Assembly: GCA_902492015.1 (NCBI GenBank)
Contig: CABUJR010000005.1
Location: 1-64,000, forward strand
Length of the DNA: 64,000 bases
DNA from: an uncultured Eubacteriales bacterium
Lineage (GTDB): Bacteria > Bacillota > Clostridia > TANB77 > CAG-508
Direction: 5' to 3'
Under the pieces are notes generated by a model. The model searched no databases, was not told the DNA's origin, and saw only the letters and a program-made list of their open reading frames with translations. The position numbers were made by a program, and so were the translations under genes. Below are positions 25,344-33,946 of the stretch, one piece after another. The stretch's first letter is position 1; the number at the start of each line of letters is the position of its first letter.

Positions 25344-28300
25344 CTACTCATCTGGTTTCTTTACTTCTATATTAGTTATTCCATGGTCTTTACACCAATC
25401 TGTAAACGGCGTTTCTTCTGAGTATTTACCTCCTTCTGTAAAATCTATTTCTTGTGTATTACCATCATAAAAGTTCATATACTTTCCTTCTGTTATTAAA
25501 ATCCACTCACCTATTCTTCTTTTGGTTAAAGCTTCAGCATATTGATCACTTGGATCTTCATAAGTAGTCCATGTAGATTCTGATACTTTTCCTGTAGACT
25601 TATATTCATCTCCTCTTTTAGTTAATCTTCCATAATTATGTAATATACTGATAAATGCTTGCAAATAGCCGTCTTCTATATCTTCTCCTAACTCTTGTCT
25701 AATTTGAGCTTTTTGTTCTTCAATTAAAGCTAAGTATACGTCTGTAAGCATTTCCAGATCTTGATTATCTCCCCAATTACTTATATTATATCCTAATTTT
25801 TTAGCTAAATCTAAATTGTAATGTGTTAATCCAAAATAATGAGTAGCTCCGACTCCATCTGATAAATCTACTGGTACAGAAATATATTTACCACCTTGCT
25901 GTTCTAAGTTTCCACCTTCTCCGTAAATACCCATCCAATATAAGAATTTTTCATCATCAAGTTCTTCCATTACATCTCCACCTTCATCAAGCTTCATATA
26001 ATCTTCTACATTTTCTACTACTGTATCATCTAAATCTCTCATTATTATTCTTATGTAGTTTCCTATTAATTTATCTTCGTTTTCTGCCTCAGTTTCTTCT
26101 CCAGTTCCTGTTCCTTCTGATGTACTGCTACTTGTTGATGCATCTGGTCTATAATATTCATAAGGATGTGGTGAATCTTTTCTAACTTTTTCTACTACCT
26201 CTCTATCTGTCATTGTTCTTCCTAGTACTGTTCCTTCTTTTATGAATATTAAATCTTCACTCTCTAGATATATACTTGAATTTGCTTCATCTTTTACTGC
26301 TGATTCTGCATTTAATTTATTTGTTGCTTTTTTACTTGCTAATTTATATTCATCATCTTTTTCATATTTACTTTCTAATACTGCATCTTCTTCTGGTTCT
26401 TCTGTTCCTGTTAAATTAGCTGCTGTTACTTTTTTAAAGCTTTCTAGTGTTAATTTTTCTCCCTCTGGTAATTGCTCTGCTATTTCTCCTCCTGCTGTCT
26501 CTCCTTCTTCTCCAGATTCTCCATCTGTTCCTCCTGACAAGTTTTCATCTGGTAATTCACATACAAATCCATCTATATATATTATTTGCCCTGCTATTCC
26601 ATATTTTTCATAATTCTCTGCAAACTCTTTGTATCCATATACTGTTTTATCTAAATTGTTCCAGTTTTCATGTTCTTCATCCATTTGTTCTTCTGTTTCC
26701 AATTTTTCTAAGTACCTTGCTGAACTTTTATCTGTTTCTAATGCTGCTTCATTATTTGTACTTGTTTTTGCTTCACTTATTCTTACTAAACTATCATCTT
26801 TCCATCTATTTTCTGTTAAACTTTCTAGCTTTTGATAATTTTCTGCATCTAATACTAATATTTTTGCATATCCTACTTTATCTGTTACTATCTCTCCTCC
26901 TTCTGTTTCACTTTCTGCTTGTGGCTCTCCATTTGCTGGTGTTTCTTCTTCACTCTCTCCTTCTGCTCCTGGTATTGCACTTGCTGGTCCATATTTTATG
27001 TCTACATTTGTTCTATATTCTTCTCCTGATACTGTATCTATATCTTTATCTTTATATGTATCATATTCTAATAATATTCCTGTTACTGGTGATACTACTA
27101 CTTCATTTCCTTCATAGCCCTCGTATGATTCTTCTGAAGTTGATGTCCCTGTCAATGGTAATCTAACTGCAAAATGATATGGATGACTATCTCCCCAATC
27201 AGATTTTTCTTGAATTCCTGGTCTGTCTGCACTTATATAATGTCCAGCATTATAATATGTAAAAGTAGTTCCTTCTTTATTTTCTCCTAAAATCTCTACA
27301 TGTGCATCAGCAGCAAAATTTTGTGCAGCTTGTGAATCCGTATCAGAGAAAAACAACAAATCTCCTGGTTGTAAATCACTCCATTCTGTTATTACTTCTA
27401 TTCCATCTACATCTTTCAAAAGATTTACTATACCTTGGGCTGAATTACTATGTTGAGCAGAACTTATTAAGCCTACCTCTTGCAAAACCCATGATACATA
27501 TGTAGCACAACATACTGTAGATTGAGCTTGGCTCTTTGATTCCTCGTATGTTGTTTTTAATTCACATGTATGTGAAAATCCTGGATTTTTTTCTCCTCCT
27601 AAAATGCAATATGCATAAGTTTTAGCCTGCATCTCTTCCATCATTTCTCTAGCTTTTGTTAATAATTCCTCAACAGATACCTGACTTGGCTTTTTCTCTC
27701 CTTCCAATCCTCCTACAGTTCCTTTCAATACATTTTCTCTTATATCAAAATTACTTTGCATTCCTGAAACTGTTGTAGTATTACCTGTTCCTGAAACTAT
27801 ACTCAAGTCTCCGTTTGCCTCTGCTTGACTTTCTGTTACTTGTTTCATAAGTTCTACTAATGTATTTTTTACATTAGCTTTTATATCTCCTTTTGAATGA
27901 ATCATCGTTCCATATTCTTGTTCCCTTTTATCTATTACTCTGTTTGGATATCCTCCCGAACCTATATCTGGAACTAAAAATTGTAATAATCTTGGTGTTT
28001 CATCTGTTAATTCCTCTTTTGTAAAATATCCTAGTTCTACTATTAATTCTTTAAAATCTCTATATATATAATCAGCATCTAATGTATGTGTATTTTCTAG
28101 CATACTAAATGCATTTAATGAGTCTTGATTCAAAGTTACGTTTGCTGAATAATCTTTTACTGTATATGTCTCTGTCTTATCATCTTTTGTTATACTTGTT
28201 TTTTTCTTTAAATCCTCTTCTGTTAATGGACCATAAGCAATTTTATTGTCGTTTCTCAATTTTGTTATTATTTCTGCTGTTTCTGCTGAACCATCATATC

Positions 28301-30383
28301 TAAAATATCTATTTTGTAAAAACATTTTCTTTATTTCTGAATTTGTTACTGTTCTTTGACCCTCTCCTGTTTGTACTATATTTCCAGTAGTGGTTAAGTT
28401 TACATATATTTTTTCTTTTATTGCCTTATCTTCATCATCTGCTTCTATTTCTTCATCAGGATATAATCTTTCATATCCTGTTGATGATTCATCTTCATTT
28501 TCTTCATAAGCTGACCAAACTGTATCTGTATTTGCATCCCATCCTAAATCTGTTAACTTTTCATTATCTGTAGATTTAATAGTAATAGCTTTTTTACCTA
28601 ATTTTATTCCTTCTGCATCTGCCTCTTCCTGTGTTCCTTCGTATGGCTGAGATGCTAAATTTCCATTTTCATCAACTGGATATAATTTATATTCTCCTGC
28701 TTTATCTGGCGCTTCCTCATAACTATATGTTTCATATAAAGTCCAGCGTTCTTTCATCATTGCTTCATATTCATAATCATAATCTACAAATTCTAATTTG
28801 TTTTGATTAGGATCATTTCTATTTAATACGAAATATACATCTCTATACCAATGATCTGTAACATTTGCTATATACGGTAAATAGGTTTCAAAATCACTGT
28901 CATAGTCATTTGTAAGATATGATTTTATCTTACTCAATTTATTTCTACAATTTGTACATGTTTCAGTTATTGTGTTTACTTCTTGAACTTCTCCTGTATA
29001 TGGTTCTCCCGCTTTATCTATTTCAGTATTTTCTTTATCGGCATAAATATAATTATCTTCATCTTTTTCTAAAACATATTCTCCAGAAGAATCAAAATAT
29101 ACAGTTTCAAATCTGCATGAACATCCATTGCTTCCAGGACCAATATCTATACCTAAATTTTGAGCAGCAGTTATTTCTGAAGATGATATAATTAAATCAT
29201 CAAACCAATTTATTAGAGAAGAAAACCAATTATTTCCTTCAAAAACTGCTGTTTCTTCTTGTAATTTTGTTACATCTACATAGCCTAAATCTGTTTTATA
29301 TGCAGTCATTGCAGTTCCTTCTATTTCATGTAAATAAATATTTATAACTGTATTAAATGATGTTGCCATATCATAAGCTAAATCTGGCATTTGAGTTGCT
29401 TTATGTACTGATAGCAGGAACTCTAAAGGCATACCATATCTTCCTGTCCAACCATCTAAACTAAATTCCATTGCATTATTATTCTTAAATACGCTCTTTT
29501 TAGTAATTAAAAGTTTTTTACTGTCTGTATCTATTTCTATTGAATCCCAATTCCATATAGTACTTGTATTTACTGGTTTTCCTTCAATTCCAACTCCATT
29601 ATCATAATAAAACATTAAAAGTCCAGATCCCCACTCTTCCATGGCTGCCTTTGTTATTCCCAAAGTATCTAAAATTGGTGCATATATTGCATTGTAAAGT
29701 TTATATATTGCTGTAACTGTTCCCTGCAAAAATTGTTCTAGCCAGTTTCCCTCTGGATCTCTCGTAGCTAAATTTTTATTTTTTATTGTATATACATAAT
29801 TATCTGAAACAATATATGCAAATATAAAATCGCTTTCTGCTCCAATTATGTTGTCATCATCATTCCTTATAACCCCAACTTCTTCATCGACGTGAACTCC
29901 ATTAGATTTATCAACTTCGCCATTTAATTGATCTTCAGAAGTTAAATAATCTGTTAAAAATCCTTCTCCTTTTAGTTCATATCCCATTTGTTCCAAATAA
30001 TCTAAAGTTGCATATATCTCATCACTTTCTACCTGTTTTGTTGTATCTGCTCCGAAAAAAGCTGCAATAAAATTACCAGCTTCTTTAAAAATAGCTTTTA
30101 ATTGTTCCATAACCATACCTGGCATAGTTACAAAAAACATTATTAGACCTATTGCTATTATTAATATTACTAAACCAGCAAAAATACCACCAAGTATTGG
30201 AGCTATGGCAGCTAACATTGAGTGTTTTGCTGCTCCACCTTTTTTCAAAAAGTTTTGTACAGCTTTACTTGTTTTTTCTTTTAATGAACTCTGTTTTTGT
30301 TGCTCTGTATTATTTGATGTTGTTGTATCTTCTCCCCCTGCATTATTTTCTTGTAAGTCTTTTTCTTCATCACTCATACGCAT
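25344..30383 (-). CDS. Giant membrane-anchored protein with putative cysteine-peptidase and lysozyme-like domains
   Basis: A 1679-residue protein. A cytoplasmic Glu/Gln/Ser-rich N-terminus (~1-55) is followed by a membrane segment (~60-90). In the extracellular part, residues ~920-1090 resemble an NlpC/P60 or CHAP domain: candidate nucleophile C958 or C959 in V-C-C-A-T-Y-V-S-W, and His in A-D-A-H-V-E. Residues ~1475-1640 look lysozyme-like, with candidate Glu 1489 in Y-G-E-G-G. Acidic linkers (~1090-1460) separate them. This layout recalls CwlT-type bifunctional wall hydrolases of conjugative elements, but no other transfer genes are nearby. Two in-frame ATGs (30383, 30377) are possible starts. 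Confidence 0.75.
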   Translation of the reverse strand: MRMSDEEKDLQENNAGGEDTTTSNNTEQQKQSSLKEKTSKAVQNFLKKGGAAKHSMLAAIAPILGGIFAGLVILIIAIGLIMFFVTMPGMVMEQLKAIFKEAGNFIAAFFGADTTKQVESDEIYATLDYLEQMGYELKGEGFLTDYLTSEDQLNGEVDKSNGVHVDEEVGVIRNDDDNIIGAESDFIFAYIVSDNYVYTIKNKNLATRDPEGNWLEQFLQGTVTAIYKLYNAIYAPILDTLGITKAAMEEWGSGLLMFYYDNGVGIEGKPVNTSTIWNWDSIEIDTDSKKLLITKKSVFKNNNAMEFSLDGWTGRYGMPLEFLLSVHKATQMPDLAYDMATSFNTVINIYLHEIEGTAMTAYKTDLGYVDVTKLQEETAVFEGNNWFSSLINWFDDLIISSSEITAAQNLGIDIGPGSNGCSCRFETVYFDSSGEYVLEKDEDNYIYADKENTEIDKAGEPYTGEVQEVNTITETCTNCRNKLSKIKSYLTNDYDSDFETYLPYIANVTDHWYRDVYFVLNRNDPNQNKLEFVDYDYEYEAMMKERWTLYETYSYEEAPDKAGEYKLYPVDENGNLASQPYEGTQEEADAEGIKLGKKAITIKSTDNEKLTDLGWDANTDTVWSAYEENEDESSTGYERLYPDEEIEADDEDKAIKEKIYVNLTTTGNIVQTGEGQRTVTNSEIKKMFLQNRYFRYDGSAETAEIITKLRNDNKIAYGPLTEEDLKKKTSITKDDKTETYTVKDYSANVTLNQDSLNAFSMLENTHTLDADYIYRDFKELIVELGYFTKEELTDETPRLLQFLVPDIGSGGYPNRVIDKREQEYGTMIHSKGDIKANVKNTLVELMKQVTESQAEANGDLSIVSGTGNTTTVSGMQSNFDIRENVLKGTVGGLEGEKKPSQVSVEELLTKAREMMEEMQAKTYAYCILGGEKNPGFSHTCELKTTYEESKSQAQSTVCCATYVSWVLQEVGLISSAQHSNSAQGIVNLLKDVDGIEVITEWSDLQPGDLLFFSDTDSQAAQNFAADAHVEILGENKEGTTFTYYNAGHYISADRPGIQEKSDWGDSHPYHFAVRLPLTGTSTSEESYEGYEGNEVVVSPVTGILLEYDTYKDKDIDTVSGEEYRTNVDIKYGPASAIPGAEGESEEETPANGEPQAESETEGGEIVTDKVGYAKILVLDAENYQKLESLTENRWKDDSLVRISEAKTSTNNEAALETDKSSARYLEKLETEEQMDEEHENWNNLDKTVYGYKEFAENYEKYGIAGQIIYIDGFVCELPDENLSGGTDGESGEEGETAGGEIAEQLPEGEKLTLESFKKVTAANLTGTEEPEEDAVLESKYEKDDEYKLASKKATNKLNAESAVKDEANSSIYLESEDLIFIKEGTVLGRTMTDREVVEKVRKDSPHPYEYYRPDASTSSSTSEGTGTGEETEAENEDKLIGNYIRIIMRDLDDTVVENVEDYMKLDEGGDVMEELDDEKFLYWMGIYGEGGNLEQQGGKYISVPVDLSDGVGATHYFGLTHYNLDLAKKLGYNISNWGDNQDLEMLTDVYLALIEEQKAQIRQELGEDIEDGYLQAFISILHNYGRLTKRGDEYKSTGKVSESTWTTYEDPSDQYAEALTKRRIGEWILITEGKYMNFYDGNTQEIDFTEGGKYSEETPFTDWCKDHGITNIEVKKPDE

Positions 30384-30423
30384 TTTACCTCATTTTAAAA
30401 AAATTATAGTATCCTATTTATAT

Positions 30424-30443
30424 AATACCATAAAAGTGGTATT
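30424..30443. repeat. Hairpin in the leader of the 1679-residue gene
   Basis: Stem AATACCA (30424-30430) with TGGTATT (30437-30443). On the plus strand it is followed by T-rich sequence and looks like a terminator, but no plus-strand gene leads into it. On the minus strand it would lie in the 5' untranslated region. Confidence 0.5.
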
Positions 30444-30464
30444 TTTTCAATATTTTCAGCTATT

Positions 30465-30725
30465 TTATACCATTTATATACTATCATTATCTTCTTACAA
30501 TTTCAACAAAATTAGAATTTTGTAATAAAAAAGAAAAATAAATCAAAAAATGTAATTATATGAAAAATAAACACTCAAATTTACTTTTCTCTTATTATAC
30601 CATTTATATACTATCATTATCTTCTTACAATTTCAACAAAATTAGAATTTTGTAATAAAAAAGAAAAATAAATCAAAAAATGTAATTATATGAAAAATAA
30701 ACACTCAAATTTACTTTTCTCTTAT
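30465..30725. repeat. Perfect 130-bp tandem duplication upstream of the giant protein gene
   Basis: Bases 30465-30595 are repeated exactly at 30595-30725, with an offset of 130 and no mismatch. Each unit carries a perfect 7-bp inverted repeat (ACAAAAT/ATTTTGT) and the AT-rich end that may contain promoter elements for the 1679-residue gene. The whole 30384-30881 gap otherwise holds only the hairpin at 30424 and the terminator at 30765. Confidence 0.95.
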
Positions 30726-30764
30726 ACTTCATATATTTCATATTTCACCTATAATACTTAATAT

Positions 30765-30806
30765 AAAAAAATAAATGTAGATATCATTTGTATCCACATT
30801 TATTTA
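30765..30806 (-). terminator. Terminator after the transketolase genes
   Basis: A 14-bp stem with one G-U pair (arms ~30770-30783 and 30791-30804) precedes a run of seven U on the minus strand. Confidence 0.9.
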
Positions 30807-30881
30807 ATAATTTCTTTTTATTTCAATATACATCATAATTTTGAATTTTATTCAAAAACTCTACTTTCTATATATTATATT

Positions 30882-31814
30882 TTAATCTCTTTTTACCTCT
30901 TCAATAATTTCTTTACTTGTTAATCCAAAATATTTTAGTAAAGCCATTGCATTTCCAGATTTTCCAAAGCAATCTTTCATTCCCATTCTTACTAATTTAG
31001 ATGGATATTTATCAGTTAATACTTCTGATATTGCTGTTCCAAGTCCTCCTATTATACTATGTTCTTCTATTGATATAAGTTTTTCTGTTTCTTTTGCTGA
31101 TTTTATTATTATTTCTTCATCTATTGGTTTTATTGTATGAATATCTATTACTCTTATGTCTATCCCTTCTTTTTCTAATTCTTCTTTTGCTTTCAAAGCT
31201 TCTGCTACCATTATTCCTGTTGCAAATATTGTTGCTTTTTTTCCTTCACCAAATTGAACTGCTTTTCCAAGTTCAAATTTTGTATTTTCATCATATATTA
31301 CAGGTGTTGCTGCTCTACCAAATCTTATATATACAGGTCCTTTAATTTTTGCAGCTTCTTCTACTGCCCATTTACTCTGAGTATCATCACTTGGTGAAAT
31401 TACAGTCATATTTGGTAGTCCTCTCATTAAATTTATATCTTCTAACATCTGATGTGTTGCCCCATCTTCTCCAACTGTAATACCAGCATGTGTTGCACAT
31501 ATCTTTACATTTAAATTTGGATAACATATACTATTTCTAATTTGGTCATATACTCTTCCTGTTGCAAACACCGCAAATGTACTTGCAAATGGAATTTTAT
31601 TACAAGTTGCAAATCCTGCTGCTGTTGCCATCATATCTTGCTCTGCAATTCCCATATCAAAAAATCTTTCTGGAAATTCTTTTGCAAATATATTAGTTTT
31701 TGTAGCTCCTGCTAAATCTGCATCTAATACCACTACATCTTTATTTTCTTTTCCTAATTCTAATAAAGCTTCTCCGTAACTTTGTCTTGTGGCCTTTTTA
31801 TTTTCAAAATCCAT
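30882..31814 (-). CDS. Transketolase, C-terminal subunit
   Basis: The pyrimidine-binding and C-terminal half of a split transketolase, 310 residues. Family blocks include G-I-A-E-Q-D-M-M-A-T-A-A-G (the catalytic Glu that activates thiamine diphosphate), F-A-S-T-F-A-V-F and T-H-A-G-I-T-V-G-E-D-G-A-T-H-Q. The start is the ATG after GTGGAGG; the longer frame begins at the GTG within that site. It works with the N-terminal subunit 155 bp upstream, moving two-carbon units in the pentose phosphate pathway. Confidence 0.93.
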   Translation of the reverse strand: MDFENKKATRQSYGEALLELGKENKDVVVLDADLAGATKTNIFAKEFPERFFDMGIAEQDMMATAAGFATCNKIPFASTFAVFATGRVYDQIRNSICYPNLNVKICATHAGITVGEDGATHQMLEDINLMRGLPNMTVISPSDDTQSKWAVEEAAKIKGPVYIRFGRAATPVIYDENTKFELGKAVQFGEGKKATIFATGIMVAEALKAKEELEKEGIDIRVIDIHTIKPIDEEIIIKSAKETEKLISIEEHSIIGGLGTAISEVLTDKYPSKLVRMGMKDCFGKSGNAMALLKYFGLTSKEIIEEVKRD

Positions 31815-31968
31815 AATATTTTCCTCCACTTATTTATTTTAATTGTTTAATTTTATATTTGTTTATTACTTACTCAATCAATTACATAATTAATTATTTA
31901 ATTTGTTAACCATTAAATTGTTTAATATTATTTATTTTATCATTTTACAAATTATTTATATTTTTTAC

Positions 31969-32790
31969 CTAAACTAATTCTTCTAACGCTATTTTATATT
32001 CTTCTTCATTTGGAGCTTTACCATGCCATCCTGCTTTATTTTCCATATAAGATACTCCTTTTCCTTTTAGTGTTTTTGCAATTATTACTGATGGCTTTCC
32101 TTTTGTTGCTTTTGCTTGTTCAAAAGCTTTTAAGATTTCTTCAAAATTATGTCCATCTACTAATATTGTATTAAATCCAAAACTTTCAAATTTTTTATCT
32201 ATAGGATATGGATTCATTACTTCTCCTACTTTTCCATCAATTTGTAGATCATTATTATCTACTATTGCACAAAGATTATCTAATTTATAATGGCTTGAAG
32301 TCATTGCTGCTTCCCAAATTTGACCTTCTTCTATTTCTCCATCACCCATTATGCAATAAACTCTATAATTTTTTCCATCAAGCTTAGCACTCAATGCCAT
32401 CCCATTTGCTACTGATAAACCTTGCCCTAAAGACCCAGACGTCATGTCTACTCCTGGTATTTTTTTCATATCTGGATGTCCTTGAAGATAACTATCTACT
32501 TTTCTAAAAGTTTTTAAATCTTCTTTTGGAATAAATCCTTTTTCTGCTAATACTGAATATAATGCTGGCGAACAGTGACCTTTTGATAAAACAAGTCTGT
32601 CTCTATTTTCATCTTTAGGATTATTTATATCTACATTTAATTCTGAAAAATATAGTGCTGTTAATACATCAGTTATTGATAATGATCCTCCTGGATGTCC
32701 TGAAGCTGCTCTATATACCATTTCTACTATATTTTTTCTTACGCTTTTTGCTTTTGTTTTTAACTCTTCTATTTTTGATGTTTCTAACAT
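31969..32790 (-). CDS. Transketolase, N-terminal subunit
   Basis: Thiamine diphosphate-binding half of a split transketolase, 273 residues. It has G-H-P-G-G-S near residue 31, L-S-K-G-H-C-S-P-A, the G-D-G-E-I-E-E-G-Q cofactor motif and D-N-N-D-L-Q. An AAGGAG site precedes the ATG. Split transketolases are common in Clostridia. The gap to the C-terminal gene is an unusually long 154 bp of A/T with no gene. Confidence 0.93.
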   Translation of the reverse strand: MLETSKIEELKTKAKSVRKNIVEMVYRAASGHPGGSLSITDVLTALYFSELNVDINNPKDENRDRLVLSKGHCSPALYSVLAEKGFIPKEDLKTFRKVDSYLQGHPDMKKIPGVDMTSGSLGQGLSVANGMALSAKLDGKNYRVYCIMGDGEIEEGQIWEAAMTSSHYKLDNLCAIVDNNDLQIDGKVGEVMNPYPIDKKFESFGFNTILVDGHNFEEILKAFEQAKATKGKPSVIIAKTLKGKGVSYMENKAGWHGKAPNEEEYKIALEELV

Positions 32791-33216
32791 AAATACACAC
32801 TCCTTTTTTAATGTATTTATTATACATTTATTAATAAAATATTATAATCAAACTTATTATATATTATTAATTTTTCTTAAGCAAGAAAAATTATGTCCTA
32901 TAATTTAATAGCATCTGGAAAAGCACTAATTTAAGGCATTTTCTGTTCTTTGAATTTTATGTGCTTAAAATATGTCTTTAAAAAGTATTATATTCTAGTA
33001 ACAAATTTTATTTTATAAAATTCGTGTACAATATTTTGTAAATCCTTTATTTAGTAAGAATTGCATAGCACGCAGAGCACCTTCCTACTAATAAAAAAAG
33101 ATGGTTATCTTCATCACCATCTTTTCTTATTATATTTTTTTATAATTTATAAAATCATTTGTGTCTAGTAAATTACTTTATTTATTAGACATTTCAAATA
33201 ATTCAAAAGTTATTAT
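32791..33216. other. Intergenic region, 426 bp
   Basis: No gene found. It contains the terminator of the 218-residue gene at its right end, an AT-rich stretch that should hold the transketolase promoter (a TATAAT is present near 32817 on the minus strand but without a convincing -35), and a short motif around 33024-33040 seen in two other places in the window. Confidence 0.6.
33092..33125 (-). terminator. Terminator after the 218-residue gene
   Basis: Stem AAGATGGT (33098-33105) with ACCATCTT (33116-33123), followed by a run of U on the minus strand. Confidence 0.88.
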
Positions 33217-33873
33217 CTAAAATGGGAAAATTCCAAATAAAAATCCTTTTGGCATATACCAAAGTACTATTCCTGCGCCTATTGCATAACCCCACCAAGG
33301 CACTGATGAAAGCAATTGAACAATCCAATTCCAAGCATTTCCACCTACTGTTGCTACTCCATTCCAACTAAATAAATCAGTTAATTTTACTCCTAAGAAT
33401 GTAGCTTGTGATAAATCCATTCCAAATACGTCTGTTAAGTCAATTTCCCAACCTAATATACTTATAATATTAGCTTTATCAGGCAATTCATCTACCATAG
33501 CCATTTCATAGCTTCTAAGCTCACTACCTTTAAATTTTATTTGATATTCTTTAGTAGTTCCTGGCTCTATATCACTTACTTCTATGTATTTAGTTAATCC
33601 AAGTAAACCTCTTTTACTATATAAATCCAATTTTATCCATTTTGTTCCTGATGGATATTGTGAATTATTTGATACTTTTATTTGTAAATATCCATTTACG
33701 TTTGAAGCCTTTCCTGACACTTCATCTATTGATATATCTGAATTTTGACTTACTATACTTCCAGTCATCTTTTCATACATATTTTCTAGCAAACTATTTT
33801 CTAACACATAAGAAAGAAACATAAAACCAAGTATTGCTAGCAAATATAAAAAGAAGGTTTTCATTCTATCCAT
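33217..33873 (-). CDS. Two-segment membrane protein, unknown function
   Basis: A 218-residue protein with an N-terminal membrane segment (~5-25), an extracellular beta-rich domain (~45-140) and a C-terminal hydrophobic region (~165-218) rich in Trp and Gly. The beta-rich part (V-S-N-N-S-Q-Y, I-K-L-D-L-Y, I-E-P-G-T-T-K-E-Y) resembles small FxLYD-like or Ig-like surface domains, but I cannot name the family. It is monocistronic, with its own promoter and terminator. Confidence 0.7.
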   Translation of the reverse strand: MDRMKTFFLYLLAILGFMFLSYVLENSLLENMYEKMTGSIVSQNSDISIDEVSGKASNVNGYLQIKVSNNSQYPSGTKWIKLDLYSKRGLLGLTKYIEVSDIEPGTTKEYQIKFKGSELRSYEMAMVDELPDKANIISILGWEIDLTDVFGMDLSQATFLGVKLTDLFSWNGVATVGGNAWNWIVQLLSSVPWWGYAIGAGIVLWYMPKGFLFGIFPF

Positions 33874-33909
33874 AATTTTTCCCCTTTATTTCCATATTAC
33901 GACATATTT

Positions 33910-33938
33910 ATTATACATCAGAATATTCGATTTGTAAA
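33910..33938 (-). promoter_or_regulatory. Promoter of the 218-residue gene
   Basis: TTTACA (33933-33938), 17-bp spacer, TATAAT (33910-33915), between the addA stop and the gene. Confidence 0.8.
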
Positions 33939-33946
33939 CCTCCATG

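Noticed and set aside
26447..27166. Plus-strand open frame of 239 codons rich in Leu
   Set aside because: It is a reverse-strand shadow of the 1679-residue gene, low in complexity and without a ribosome-binding site.
24748..30383. Conjugative element containing the giant hydrolase
   Set aside because: No relaxase, integrase, coupling protein or attachment repeats are seen nearby.
30424..30450. Plus-strand terminator-like hairpin
   Set aside because: No plus-strand gene ends there; kept only as a hairpin in the leader of the minus-strand gene.
30465..30725. CRISPR-like or insertion-sequence explanation for the repeat
   Set aside because: Only two adjoining copies with no spacers, no transposase and no inverted ends; it is a simple tandem duplication.
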